A stretch of DNA of 64,000 nucleotides from Mesorhizobium kowhaii (GTDB lineage Bacteria > Pseudomonadota > Alphaproteobacteria > Rhizobiales > Rhizobiaceae), in assembly GCF_003253745.1 (NCBI RefSeq), contig NZ_MZXV01000040.1, positions 1-64,000 on the forward strand, given 5' to 3'. Positions 6,420 to 16,048 of the stretch are shown here, in pieces. The translations under genes and the position numbers were made by a program. Position 1 is the first letter of the stretch, and each line of letters begins with the position of its first letter. The notes under the pieces were generated by a model, which worked only from the letters and a program-made list of their open reading frames with translations, was not told the origin of the DNA and searched no databases.

Positions 6420-7349
6420 TCACCCCTTGGCCAGCAGCGCCTCGACTTCTTGCAGCGTCGGCATCGACGGCGCGGTGCCGGGTCGCGTCACGGAAATACC
6501 GGCGACGGCGCAGGCGAAACGCACCGCCTGCAGCGGCTCCACGCCTCGCGACAGCGCGGCGGCGAGGCCACCGTTGAAGGCATCGCCCGCCCCTGTGGTC
6601 TCGACCACCGGGCCTGCATTGATGACGGGAACGTGCTCGGAGCGATTCTTCGAGTGCAAAAGCGCACCCTTGTCGCCGAGCGTGACGATGACGGTGCCGA
6701 CGCCCTTTTCCAGCAGCTTTCCGGCGGCGGCGCGCGCCTCATCGATCGAGGAGACCTTCATCCCGGTCAGTTCCTCCGCCTCCGTCTCGTTGGGCGTGAG
6801 ATAATCACACAGCGTGTAGATGCGGTCGGGAAGTCTTGCCGCCGGGGCCGGATTAAGGATGGTCGTCACCCCTGCCCCGCGTGCGATCTCCAGCGCCCGC
6901 AGCGCGGCTTCGATCGGCTGTTCGAGCTGGGTGACAAATACGCCGGCACTGCCGATCAGCCCGGCATTGGCTTCGATATCGGCTGGTGAGATCAACATCG
7001 CCGCGCCGGGGCTGACGATGATGGCGTTGTTGCCGGTCGTCTCATCGACGAAGATGTAGGCGGCACCGGTATAGCTTTCCGGCGTGTCGATGACGGCATT
7101 CTTGACGCCCGCCTGCGCCCAGGTTTGCCTCGCCATGTCGGCGAAAGGATCGACGCCGAGGCGGGTGAGGAAAGTGACGTCGGCGCCGAGCTTGCCGGCG
7201 GCGACCGCCTGGTTCGAGCCCTTGCCGCCCGGACCCAGCTTGAATGAGTTGCCGAGGATCGTCTCGCCCATGCGCGGCTGGCGATCGGCGCGATAGGCGG
7301 TGTCGGCGACGAACACACCAAGGATGACGACAGGCTTGCTAGAGGCCAT
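6420..7349 (-). CDS. rbsK: ribokinase-type PfkB sugar kinase
   Basis: A 309-residue PfkB-family kinase phosphorylating a sugar with ATP. Visible motifs are the N-terminal GPGGKGSNQAVAAG (39-52), the ribokinase NPAPA (166-170) and PNETEAEELTG (186-196), and the ATP/anion-hole motif TTGAGDAFNGG with catalytic Asp256. Aligned to E. coli RbsK, the sugar contacts Asp16, Gly42, Asn46 and Glu143 are kept but Asn14 is Val, so the substrate may not be ribose. ATG 7349 lies 4 bases after the mutarotase stop, so the two are co-transcribed. It is the last gene of the minus-strand arm of the carbohydrate cluster. No dedicated ribose (CUT2) transporter is present. Confidence 0.88.
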   Translation of the reverse strand: MASSKPVVILGVFVADTAYRADRQPRMGETILGNSFKLGPGGKGSNQAVAAGKLGADVTFLTRLGVDPFADMARQTWAQAGVKNAVIDTPESYTGAAYIFVDETTGNNAIIVSPGAAMLISPADIEANAGLIGSAGVFVTQLEQPIEAALRALEIARGAGVTTILNPAPAARLPDRIYTLCDYLTPNETEAEELTGMKVSSIDEARAAAGKLLEKGVGTVIVTLGDKGALLHSKNRSEHVPVINAGPVVETTGAGDAFNGGLAAALSRGVEPLQAVRFACAVAGISVTRPGTAPSMPTLQEVEALLAKG

Positions 7350-7353
7350 GCCG

Positions 7354-7806
7354 CTACTCCGCGTCCGGCGGCACAACGCCCTTGCGGAAGGCGAAGCAGC
7401 CATAGAAGCGGCGCTCACCGGTCTGGATGACGCAATAGGCCTGCTTGGCACGCTCGTAGAAAGCGTAGCGCTCGACCGCAAGCATCGGCCACGATTTGCC
7501 TTCGGCCTTGTCGATTTCCTTCTGCACTTCCTTCTGCACGGGCGGAATCTCGTCCGGCTTGCCGACAACCTCCATGCGCGCGGCGGAGTCATCGACGAAT
7601 GTATCCAGCGGGTAAAGCGACAGCACCGCCTTGACCACCTCGGCGGCCGGCGCATCGATGCGCAGCAGGCGGCCGAGCGCCGTCTGGCGCGCCACCGAAT
7701 CGGACGGGAAGTTGGTGTCGGCGATGATCAAATCATCGCCATGGCCCATCGCCCGCAGTGCCTGCAGCACATCGGCATTGAGCAACGGATCGATCCCTTT
7801 GAGCAT
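7354..7806 (-). CDS. RbsD/FucU-family sugar mutarotase
   Basis: A 150-residue member of the family that interconverts sugar anomers. The start MLKGIDPLLNADVLQAL followed by AMGHGDDLIIADTNFPSDS matches FucU (L-fucose mutarotase) more closely than RbsD; the His in GHGDD and the Asp in IADTNFP are the conserved active-site positions. The C-terminal WPMLAVERYAFYERAKQAYCV and TGERRFYGCF are also family hallmarks. It lies between the kinase (4-base gap) and the transporter ATPase (26-base gap) in one operon, so it should supply the anomer used by the kinase or the dehydrogenase of the cluster. Confidence 0.85.
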   Translation of the reverse strand: MLKGIDPLLNADVLQALRAMGHGDDLIIADTNFPSDSVARQTALGRLLRIDAPAAEVVKAVLSLYPLDTFVDDSAARMEVVGKPDEIPPVQKEVQKEIDKAEGKSWPMLAVERYAFYERAKQAYCVIQTGERRFYGCFAFRKGVVPPDAE

Positions 7807-7832
7807 GGTATTCCTCGTAAAGTCGTTTGAGA

Positions 7833-8891
<1,059 letters not shown>

Positions 8892-8987
8892 ATCTCCCCC
8901 ATCGGCTCCATCGGCCGTAGACGCAGAAGCTAACCAACGCGACCGGTCAGGGCAAGTCAGTCTCTTATAGATAAAAACCTGTTCTCG

Positions 8988-9016
8988 TTGACACGGCGTT
9001 TGGTTGTGAGAATAGT
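8988..9016 (+). promoter_or_regulatory. possible promoter for the sugar binding-protein operon
   Basis: TTGACA at 8988-8993 and AATAGT at 9011-9016 with 17-base spacing, about 170 bases before the binding-protein ATG. The -35 is perfect, the -10 weak, as is common when an activator is needed. The whole 8892-9185 gap is the divergent control region of both operon arms; no clear LacI-type palindrome was found. Confidence 0.35.
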
Positions 9017-9185
9017 GGTGGGCGCTGGTCCGAAAGCTGGTTGCCCGATCCGCAAAATCGGAACTTCAATCAAGCAGGTGGGGTCCTGCGTAGTTCGTTT
9101 CCGAGCCGGGAGAATCGTTGGCGCTCCAGCGTCCGACAAGGTTGGCCATATCCATTCACGCAGATGTTTCTGGGAGGAATAGTCG

Positions 9186-10850
9186 ATGAGAACAGGTCTT
9201 TACGATAAACTGGTCCGTGCCGGCGCCACGAGGCGCGACATATTGAAGGGTGCGGCCAGTATGGCCGCAATCGCGGCCGCATCCGGCGCCGGGCTCGGCG
9301 CCTTGACGCGCCCTGCTTCCGCGGCAAGCGAACTGCGCTCGAAGATCCTGCAGATCCCGGGCGTTGGCAAAGGGCAGCCGACCGACGCCGATTTCCAGAA
9401 GGTCGGTGAACTCTGCCTCGAGGCGACCAAGGCCAACGTCAAGGAAGGCGAATTCGCCGGCGTCGAGCTGACCTTCATGGGCCTCAACAACCAGAACCTG
9501 CACAATGTGCTGTTCCGCGGCTTCCTGAAGCCATGGGAAGCCTACACCGGCGCCAAGATCAGCTGGATCGATCTGGCGCAGGCCGACTACAACGCCCGCC
9601 TGCAGCAGTCGATCGCTACCGGCACCGTCGATTTCGACATCATCGAGATGGGCGCGCCGTTCGAAGGCGATGTCTGCGGCAAGGGCCTCACGTCCGAGAT
9701 GCCCGACTGGGTCAAGACGCAGATCGATTTCGACGACCTCGTCAACTACCTCAAGCCGCCCGTCGGCACCTGGGACGGCAAGCAGTATCGCGTGACGATT
9801 GACGGCGACGCGCACAACTTCAACTACCGCACCGACGTGTTCGCCGACGCCGACCTCGCCAAGGCCTGGAAGGATGGCGGCGGTGAAGGCGAGTGGGGCG
9901 TGCCGAAGACCTGGCAACAGGTCCAGACGGTCACCAAGTTCCTCAAGGGCAAGAAGTTCAAGGGCCAGGACGTTTACGGCTATCTCGATGCGCCCAAGCC
10001 CTGGGGCGGTTTCGGCTTCTACTTCCTTGGCAGCCGCGCCTCCGCCTATGCCAAGCATCCCGATGACAAGGCCTGGCTGTTCGACGCCGACACGATGAAG
10101 CCGCGCATCAACAATCCGGCCTGGGTGCGCGCCATCCAGGATGTCATCGACGCCTTGCCTTCGGAACCGGCCGACCAGATCAACGCCGACCCGAACACCA
10201 CTGGGTTCCAGCAGTTCCTGGCCGGTACCGGTTCGATGATCCCCTGGTGGGGCGACATCGGTTCCAACGTCAAGACCAACGATTCCTCGGTCATCGGCGA
10301 CGTCACCGGCTTCTCGATCCTGCCGGGTTCGGATGACGTCTATAATTCCAAGACAGGCGCCTGGGACAAGCTCGCCAGCGGGCCGAACTACTCGCCGAAC
10401 TGCGCCTATCTCGGCTGGGGCGTCTATGTCATGGCGCGCGTCGATGCCGACGAAAAGAAGAAGAAGGCGGCATGGTCCGCTGCCGCCCATCTCGGCGGCA
10501 AGGACCTGTCGATCTGGACGGCCATGTATCCGTCGGGCTTCCAGCCCTACCGCAACTCCCACTTCGACATTCCGGAATGGGTGGCGGCAGGTTACGACGA
10601 GGCTTTCATCACCTCGTACCTCAAGTCGGAGGGCGACTCCTACAACCATCCCAACGCGGCGATCGAGCCACGCATCCCCGGCATCTTCCAGTACTACAGC
10701 GCCGCCGAGGACATCCTGGCCAACACCTTCGCCGGCAAGATGAAGGCGCAGGAAGGCGCCGATGCCATTGCGGCGGCCTGGGAGAAGCTGACCGACCAGA
10801 TCGGCCGCGAAAAGCAGATCAAGCTCTACAAGGCGTCGCTCGGCATGTAG
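9186..10850 (+). CDS. Tat-exported sugar ABC transporter substrate-binding protein
   Basis: A 554-residue periplasmic binding protein, longer than the usual 420-450 of the extracellular solute-binding family 1. It has a twin-arginine signal (ATRRDILKGAASMAAIAAAS, about 14-33) with cleavage near PASAAS. Family features include FRGFLKPWEAYTGAKISWID, a central QFLAGTGSMIPWWGDIGSN and tryptophan-rich ligand-site segments typical of carbohydrate binders. GGGAGGA precedes the ATG at 9186. It is followed by an intergenic hairpin and two permease genes, which would let the binding protein be made in excess. Ligand is unknown but must match a kinase, mutarotase and aldose-dehydrogenase route. Confidence 0.9.
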   Translation: MRTGLYDKLVRAGATRRDILKGAASMAAIAAASGAGLGALTRPASAASELRSKILQIPGVGKGQPTDADFQKVGELCLEATKANVKEGEFAGVELTFMGLNNQNLHNVLFRGFLKPWEAYTGAKISWIDLAQADYNARLQQSIATGTVDFDIIEMGAPFEGDVCGKGLTSEMPDWVKTQIDFDDLVNYLKPPVGTWDGKQYRVTIDGDAHNFNYRTDVFADADLAKAWKDGGGEGEWGVPKTWQQVQTVTKFLKGKKFKGQDVYGYLDAPKPWGGFGFYFLGSRASAYAKHPDDKAWLFDADTMKPRINNPAWVRAIQDVIDALPSEPADQINADPNTTGFQQFLAGTGSMIPWWGDIGSNVKTNDSSVIGDVTGFSILPGSDDVYNSKTGAWDKLASGPNYSPNCAYLGWGVYVMARVDADEKKKKAAWSAAAHLGGKDLSIWTAMYPSGFQPYRNSHFDIPEWVAAGYDEAFITSYLKSEGDSYNHPNAAIEPRIPGIFQYYSAAEDILANTFAGKMKAQEGADAIAAAWEKLTDQIGREKQIKLYKASLGM

Positions 10851-10870
10851 GCTGATACTATAGTGAACCA

Positions 10871-10902
10871 GGGTCCGGCGGCTCAGAGCCGCCGCCGGAC
10901 CC
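10871..10902 (+). terminator. hairpin between binding-protein and permease genes
   Basis: A perfect 12-bp stem (GGGTCCGGCGGC at 10871-10882, GCCGCCGGACCC at 10891-10902) with an 8-base loop and no T-run. In many sugar ABC operons such stems protect the upstream binding-protein message or trim transcription. Because it lies after 10863, a GTG start at 10863 for the permease is unlikely. Confidence 0.6.
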
Positions 10903-10943
10903 TGACCGGCCGGCAAAGGGCCTTCTGTGAACGGACGGGACGC

Positions 10944-12065
10944 GTGGCTAACCAGACTTTGCCCACCAATGCGTGGCCGGCGGACGCCGCCCCTTACGAT
11001 CTGATTTCACCGAGCCGCAAACGCTTTGGCTGGGCTTTGATGGCTGCTGCAACTCTCGGGCTGCTGGCGGTGATCGCGCTGGAGATCCTGTACAAGACCG
11101 AAGCCGACACTGTCGGCTTCGAAACCTGGCGCCCAGTCGTCTACGCCTATGTGCTGTGGGGCGTGGCAATCGGCATCGGCCAGGTGCTGACGCGCGGCGA
11201 GGATGGCCAGCGAGCGCTTTTCCTGCTGCCGGCGCTGTTGTTCACCATTGCCATGGTGATCTTCCCGACGCTGTTCGGTTTCTACATCGCGCTCACCGAC
11301 TGGAACCTCAGCTCCTTCAGCGGCCGCAAATTCAACGGGCTCGCGAATTTCTGGCAGATGCTGAGCGATCCCTACTATCGCAATGCGCTGTTTAACATGG
11401 TGCTCTATGTGCTTGCCGTGCTGGTCGAATACGTGATTGCCTTCGGATTGGCGCTGTTGCTCAACTCGCAGATCCGGGCGCGCAAGTTTTTCCGCGTCGT
11501 CTTCCTGATGCCACTGATGCTGTCGCCGGTCGCGGTGTCGTGGATGGTCGGCAAGTCGCTGATGGAATATCGCTTCGGGCCGGCTTCTACACTGGCGCGC
11601 TATCTCGGCTGGGAAAACCCGGCCTTCTTCAGCGACCCGATCATCGCCCGTATCTCGATCATGGTGCTGGATGCCTGGACCTTCATCCCGTTCATGATGA
11701 TCATGCTGCTGGCCGGCCTGCAGGCAATGTCGCGTGAGATACTCGAAGCGGCGCGGGTTGACGGTGCCAATGCGTGGCAGACCTTCTGGCAGGTCACTTT
11801 TCCGCTGATGCTGCCGGTGTCGGTGACGGCAGTGATCCTGCGCATCATCTTCAAGCTGAAGCTCGCCGACATCATCATCACGGTGACGTCGGGCGGCCCG
11901 GGCGGCGCCACTGATTCCGTGTCGAGCTTCATCTATCGCGAATATCGCGACCGCTCGAATGTCGGCTACGGAACCATGCTGGCGATGGTGTACCTGATCA
12001 TCATCGTCGTATTCGTCACGTGGCTGCTAAAGTTCGCCAGCCGTTTCGTCCGCAATGTGAATTGA
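10944..12065 (+). CDS. CUT1 sugar ABC transporter permease (MalF/UgpA-like)
   Basis: An inner-membrane permease with about eight hydrophobic spans, including an extra N-terminal pair (ALMAAATLGLLAVIALEIL, and AYVLWGVAIGIGQVL) before the core. The cytoplasmic EAA loop that docks the ATPase reads EAARVDGANAWQTFWQV. GTG 10944 is preferred as start because an upstream in-frame GTG at 10863 would translate through a 12-bp hairpin; the N-terminus is therefore uncertain and the product is about 373 residues. It sits between the binding protein and the second permease, with only 5 bases to the latter. Confidence 0.88.
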   Translation: MANQTLPTNAWPADAAPYDLISPSRKRFGWALMAAATLGLLAVIALEILYKTEADTVGFETWRPVVYAYVLWGVAIGIGQVLTRGEDGQRALFLLPALLFTIAMVIFPTLFGFYIALTDWNLSSFSGRKFNGLANFWQMLSDPYYRNALFNMVLYVLAVLVEYVIAFGLALLLNSQIRARKFFRVVFLMPLMLSPVAVSWMVGKSLMEYRFGPASTLARYLGWENPAFFSDPIIARISIMVLDAWTFIPFMMIMLLAGLQAMSREILEAARVDGANAWQTFWQVTFPLMLPVSVTAVILRIIFKLKLADIIITVTSGGPGGATDSVSSFIYREYRDRSNVGYGTMLAMVYLIIIVVFVTWLLKFASRFVRNVN

Positions 12066-12070
12066 GCCAG

Positions 12071-12988
12071 ATGAGCGTCCAGACCACCGAATACGTTGCA
12101 TCAGAGATCCGCTCGCCGGCGAGCTTCTTCGCCAGCCGCGTTTTCATCTATGGCGCGCTCGTCTTCTGGGCGTTCATCTGCCTGTTCCCGATCTACTGGA
12201 CGATCACGACCTCGTTCAAGACAGCGGTCGACGTCACCCAGGGCCATCTCATCCCCTTCGTCGACTTCCAGCCGGACTGGAAGGGCTGGCGCTCGCTCGG
12301 TCTGTCGCCGGACTCGATCTTCCAGACCTCGACCGTGCGCGAGGAATTCCTCAAGCGCTTCATGAATTCGGTGATCACCTCGGTCGGCGCATCGAGCCTC
12401 GCCATCGTCATCGGCAGCCTCGCCGCCTACGGGCTTACCCGCTACCGCTACCATTTCGCCTGGTTCAAGAACGAGGACATCTCGTTCTTCTTCCTGTCGC
12501 AGCTGATCCTGCCGCCGGTGGTGCTGGCTTTGCCCTTCCTGGTGCTCTACCGGGAAGTCGGCCTGCTCGACACGCGCGTCGGGCTGATCCTGCTCTACAC
12601 GCTGATGGTGCTGCCGATCGTCATCTGGATCATGCGCGACCAGTTCAATTCCATACCTGTCGAGCTCGAGGAAGCGGCGCTCGTCGACGGGCTGTCGATC
12701 TGGGGCGCTTTCTTCCGCATAGTCATGCCGATCGCACTTCCGGGCATGGTCGCCGCCTTCATCCTGGCGATGGTGCTGTGCTGGAACGAGTATTTCTTCG
12801 CCGCCCTTTTGACCTCAACCGACGCCAAGACAATTCCGGTCATGGTGGCAAGCCAGACCGGCTCGCAAGGAATCAATTGGTGGTCGATGGCAGCGCTTGC
12901 CACGGCGGCAATAGCGCCATTGGCCGTCATCGGCATCGCGCTCGAACGTTATCTGATCATGGGCATGACTGCCGGAGCGGTGAAATAA
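12071..12988 (+). CDS. CUT1 sugar ABC transporter permease (MalG/UgpE-like)
   Basis: A 305-residue permease with six membrane spans, starting with VFIYGALVFWAFICLFPIYW and the typical TTSFKTAVDV after it. The EAA loop is EAALVDGLSIWGAFFRIVMP, and MVLCWNEYFFA is the usual MalG-type segment before the last spans. ATG 12071 follows the previous stop by 5 bases. It pairs with the upstream permease to form the channel. The stop codon lies inside a small hairpin (12974-12996). Confidence 0.9.
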   Translation: MSVQTTEYVASEIRSPASFFASRVFIYGALVFWAFICLFPIYWTITTSFKTAVDVTQGHLIPFVDFQPDWKGWRSLGLSPDSIFQTSTVREEFLKRFMNSVITSVGASSLAIVIGSLAAYGLTRYRYHFAWFKNEDISFFFLSQLILPPVVLALPFLVLYREVGLLDTRVGLILLYTLMVLPIVIWIMRDQFNSIPVELEEAALVDGLSIWGAFFRIVMPIALPGMVAAFILAMVLCWNEYFFAALLTSTDAKTIPVMVASQTGSQGINWWSMAALATAAIAPLAVIGIALERYLIMGMTAGAVK

Positions 12989-13030
12989 ACCGCTCCGTCT
13001 TCCCTTCTCCCCCTGTGGAAGAAGGGGGAG
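12974..13030 (+). terminator. double hairpin between convergent operons
   Basis: GGAGCGGT (12974-12981) pairs with ACCGCTCC (12989-12996), with the permease stop codon in the loop. A second stem, CTCCCCCT (13007-13014) with the AGGGGGAG at 13023-13030, follows at once. Together they lie between the permease and the convergent creatininase-family gene and may stop transcription from both sides. Confidence 0.5.
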
Positions 13031-13035
13031 CCACA

Positions 13036-13773
13036 CTAAGCCAAGAGCGTCGCGCGCAGATGATCCATGATCATGGCGACGCCCTTCTGCCCGAGCTCGG
13101 CAGAAGCATCCTTGGCGGTCGCCGTGTACCAGCTTTTGTTGTCTTCGAAGTGACTGGCATCGACAGCCTCCGGGCATAACGCCAGCATCAGCGAGGTCTC
13201 GCCGATGCCGGCATGGTCGAAGGGGTACTTCATTGCCGCCGACATCAGCGGATGCACCTGCACCCAGTTGAAGAAATTGCCGCCCTCGGCGTGCTCGGCA
13301 TAGTAGCTGGCCATCGCCTCCGAGCCCCACCAACCCTCGCCGCGTTCCTTTTCAAGGAAGCGGAAGATAGCTTGCCGGCCGGCGGTCTTGAAGGCGAGAT
13401 CGGTCGGCATGCCGGCGGCGAAATTCTCGGTCTGGTGGTGGATGATCGCGTGGATGTTGCGAAAGCCGATGCGCAGCAGGCTGTAGAACAGCTCTTCGCC
13501 GAAGGACGCCAGCGCGTTGCCGCCGACCTGCACCGAGCCACTGCCCTCCGGCGCCGCCACCGCGTAGCTCGCCGCGCCATAGTAGAAGGGCGGCAGGATG
13601 ACGATGTCACGCTCCTTCTCGAACAGCTCCAGCATCTTGATGACGGCCAGCGTGTCCATGCCGACGGCCATGTGCTCACCGTGATATTCGAGCACGCCAA
13701 GCGGCAATGCGACCGGCCAGTTCTCGGCGATCGCCTTGCGGATCTGGTGTGGCAGCATCAGTTCGTAGCGCAT
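13036..13773 (-). CDS. creatininase-family amidohydrolase/lactonase-like enzyme
   Basis: A 245-residue metal-dependent hydrolase. The family signature GVLEYHGEHMAVGMD gives ligands Glu29, His31 and Asp40; IIHHQTENFAAG (110-121) replaces the usual NGHGGN loop; and HAGIGETSLMLALCPE carries the conserved Glu. True creatininases open a cyclic amide, but the family also includes ring-opening enzymes of cyclitol and cofactor pathways. Here it sits 3 bases after an HxlB-like isomerase gene inside a sugar cluster, so ring opening of a keto-sugar, lactone or cyclitol is more likely than creatinine use. The HHQTEN variant suggests its own subfamily. Confidence 0.8.
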   Translation of the reverse strand: MRYELMLPHQIRKAIAENWPVALPLGVLEYHGEHMAVGMDTLAVIKMLELFEKERDIVILPPFYYGAASYAVAAPEGSGSVQVGGNALASFGEELFYSLLRIGFRNIHAIIHHQTENFAAGMPTDLAFKTAGRQAIFRFLEKERGEGWWGSEAMASYYAEHAEGGNFFNWVQVHPLMSAAMKYPFDHAGIGETSLMLALCPEAVDASHFEDNKSWYTATAKDASAELGQKGVAMIMDHLRATLLA

Positions 13774-13776
13774 GAT

Positions 13777-14343
13777 CTATTCCATGTTGGTGTGGCGGGC
13801 GCGCATCGCTTCCGGCGACGCGCCGATCAAATCCCTAAGCTTCAGCACCATCACCTCGAACAGCAGGAACAGCGCGCCCTCGAACACCGAGCCCATTGGC
13901 AGCACCGACGTTTTTTTGGTCCCCTGGTCGTTGGCCATGGTCTGCGCCGGGATGAGCAGGCTGAAATCGGCGCGCTTTGCCGCGCTGCTTTCGGCTTGGG
14001 CGGTCAGCAGCAGGTTGATCGCGCCGGCGTCGTGCGCGACCTGCATCAAGGTCAGCACGGTCGAGGTTTCTCCCGGCCCTGAACTGGCCAGAAAGACATC
14101 GCCAGTCCCCAGCGGCGGCGTGTTCATATCGCCGACCACCGAGACCGGCAGGCCGAGATGATAGAGCCGCATGGCAAAGCCCTTGACCTGCAAGGCTTCA
14201 CGCCCACAGCCATAGACGACGATCTGCCTGGCGTCGGCCAGCATCTTGCAGGCAGCGTCGATCCGGCTCTCGTCGACGTGTGCCAACACGCTGCCGAGTT
14301 CGCCAAGCGCGGTCTTGAACGGGTTTTCGTTGTTGCCGCTCAC
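13777..14343 (-). CDS. SIS-domain sugar-phosphate isomerase (HxlB-like)
   Basis: A 188-residue single SIS domain. YGCGREALQVKGFAMRLYHLGL, VVGDMNTPPLGTGDVFLASSGPGET and the ending RHTNME (RHANLE in relatives) match 6-phospho-3-hexuloisomerase HxlB, which converts hexulose 6-phosphate to fructose 6-phosphate. The Ser pair in ASSGPGET binds the phosphate. GTG at 14343 is the start, with AGG nearby. The partner HxlA synthase is not seen, so a formaldehyde-fixing role is unlikely and an isomerase step in sugar catabolism is more probable. It is divergent from the aldo/keto reductase at 14520 and co-transcribed with the creatininase-family gene. Confidence 0.82.
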   Translation of the reverse strand: MSGNNENPFKTALGELGSVLAHVDESRIDAACKMLADARQIVVYGCGREALQVKGFAMRLYHLGLPVSVVGDMNTPPLGTGDVFLASSGPGETSTVLTLMQVAHDAGAINLLLTAQAESSAAKRADFSLLIPAQTMANDQGTKKTSVLPMGSVFEGALFLLFEVMVLKLRDLIGASPEAMRARHTNME

Positions 14344-14519
14344 CGCAAACCTGCCATCGAAACCACCCTGGGGATTGCCGCTCTTGCTTCCATGAACAGC
14401 TTGATTTTGCTCATGCTATCAATCGCGAAAATACGTGTCCAACGGTCCGCGACGCTTTTGCCGAGCCAGAGGCATGATAGTGTCATGTCAGACAAATCAA
14501 GTGAGGCAAACAGCAGGAT

Positions 14520-15542
14520 ATGAAGACACGGCATTTCGACCGCATCGGCAATGGCGGCATCACTTTTACCGAGCTCGGCTTCGGCACCGCGCCGCTCGGC
14601 AACCTCTACCGTGCCGTCTCAAACGAGGACGCCAACGCCACGTTGGAGGCCGCCTGGGCGACCGGCTGCCGTTACTACGACACCGCGCCGCTCTACGGGC
14701 TCGGCCTGTCGGAAACGCGGCTCAACCCGTTCCTGCGCACCAAGAAGCGCGATGACTATGTGCTGTCGAGCAAGGTCGGCCGTATCATGCGCGCCTGCCC
14801 GCCAGAAGAGCGCACCGGCATCGGCAAATTCTTCGACACGCCGTCGCGTCGCGAAGTTTACGACTACAGCTATGACGGCGTCATACGTTCGTTCGAAGCC
14901 TCGCTCGAGCGCCTCGGCGTCGACCGTATCGACATCCTCTTCGTGCATGATGTCGACATCTTCACCCATGGCAGCAAGGAAGCGTCCGACCGGCGCATCG
15001 AGGAGTTCATGCGCTCGGGCTATTACGGGCTGCTGGCGCTTCGCGACCAGGGCGTGATCAAGGCGTTCGGTGGCGGCATCAATGAGTGGCAGGTTGCCCA
15101 GACGCTGGCCGAGCGCGGCGACTTCGACCTGTTCCTGCTTGCCGGGCGCTATACGCTGCTGGAACAGGAGGCGCTGGCATCCTTCCTGCCGCTCTGCCAG
15201 GCGCGCGGCATCGGCATCGTTCTCGGCGGACCCTATAACTCCGGCATCCTGGCAACCGGGCCGAAGCCGGGCGCTTACTACAACTACTCCGAGGCGCCAC
15301 AGGATATCATCGAGCGCGTTGCCCGCATCGAGAGCGTCTGCAAGCGCCATGGCGTGAGGCTGATCGAGGCTGCCTTGCAATTCCCGCTACTGCACCCCTC
15401 GGTGGTCTCGGTGATCCCCGGTGGCCAGCGGCCTAGCGAAGTCGAGAGCAACCGTTCGTTGCTCAATGCGAAGCTGCCGTCGGCACTCTGGGCCGATCTC
15501 AAGCAGGAAGGCCTGATGCGCACCGAGGCGCCCACCGCATAG
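14520..15542 (+). CDS. aldo/keto reductase, D-threo-aldose (L-fucose) dehydrogenase type
   Basis: A 340-residue TIM-barrel oxidoreductase. The catalytic tetrad is visible as Asp54 and Tyr59 (YYDTAPLYG), Lys85 (SSKVGR) and His143 (FVHDVD). The layout ELGFGTAPLGNLY at the N-terminus and SVIPGGQRPSEVESN for NAD(P) binding matches the L-fucose/D-threo-aldose 1-dehydrogenase and pyridoxal 4-dehydrogenase group, which oxidise a cyclic hemiacetal to a lactone. A FucU-type mutarotase in the same cluster would feed such an enzyme. It reads away from the SIS gene and ends before a bidirectional terminator. Confidence 0.85.
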   Translation: MKTRHFDRIGNGGITFTELGFGTAPLGNLYRAVSNEDANATLEAAWATGCRYYDTAPLYGLGLSETRLNPFLRTKKRDDYVLSSKVGRIMRACPPEERTGIGKFFDTPSRREVYDYSYDGVIRSFEASLERLGVDRIDILFVHDVDIFTHGSKEASDRRIEEFMRSGYYGLLALRDQGVIKAFGGGINEWQVAQTLAERGDFDLFLLAGRYTLLEQEALASFLPLCQARGIGIVLGGPYNSGILATGPKPGAYYNYSEAPQDIIERVARIESVCKRHGVRLIEAALQFPLLHPSVVSVIPGGQRPSEVESNRSLLNAKLPSALWADLKQEGLMRTEAPTA

Positions 15543-15586
15543 CTTGCTCCGGGGCGCGCGACCGCACGTCCCTCCGGGCACAAAAA

Positions 15587-15614
15587 TGAAAAGCCGGGCA
15601 AGCCCGGCTTTTCA
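15587..15614. terminator. bidirectional terminator between aldo/keto reductase and hupB
   Basis: A perfect 13-bp inverted repeat, TGAAAAGCCGGGC (15587-15599) and GCCCGGCTTTTCA (15602-15614), with T-runs on both strands. It serves the plus-strand reductase and the minus-strand hupB. Confidence 0.85.
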
Positions 15615-15636
15615 GGTCTCTGAAAGAAAAAGGCGC

Positions 15637-15909
15637 TTAGTTGACTGCGTCCTTGAGGCCCTTGCCGGCCGAGAACTTCGGCACGGTGCGCGCCGGGATC
15701 TGGACTTCGGCGCCGGTCTGCGGGTTGCGGCCGGTCGAAGCCGCACGCTTTGACACGGTGAAATTGCCAAAGCCGACAAGCCGGACATCGCCGCCCTTCT
15801 TCAGTTCGCCGGAGATCACGGAAAATACCGCATCGACCGCCGACTGCGCGTCACCCTTCGAAATGCTCGCGGCGTCGGCGACAGCGGACACCAGTTCGTT
15901 CTTGTTCAT
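15637..15909 (-). CDS. hupB: DNA-binding protein HU-beta
   Basis: A 90-residue HU protein: MNKNELVSAVADAASISK, the VRLVGFGNFTVSKRAAS core and the DNA-wrapping arm GRNPQTGAEVQIPARTVPKF, ending GKGLKDAVN. It bends DNA as a dimer and compacts the nucleoid. The frame is open upstream, but ATG 15909 gives the exact family length and begins with the conserved MNKNEL. It lies downstream of lon on the same strand, an arrangement shared by many alphaproteobacteria. Confidence 0.97.
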   Translation of the reverse strand: MNKNELVSAVADAASISKGDAQSAVDAVFSVISGELKKGGDVRLVGFGNFTVSKRAASTGRNPQTGAEVQIPARTVPKFSAGKGLKDAVN

Positions 15910-16048
15910 AAAAATTCCCTTCCATGAGAACACCGGAACTAACGACTCATCCGGCAGGAAACGGACTTTAGAAAGAAGCGTTGCCGCAACCAAGTCGAAA
16001 AGCCGGGAAAAAAGCGGAAAAAGCCCGGAATTCCGGGGTTTTTCACAT

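Noticed and set aside
9156..10916. 586-codon frame antisense to the sugar-binding protein
   Set aside because: Shadow of a well-supported Tat-exported binding protein; composition is typical of a complementary frame.
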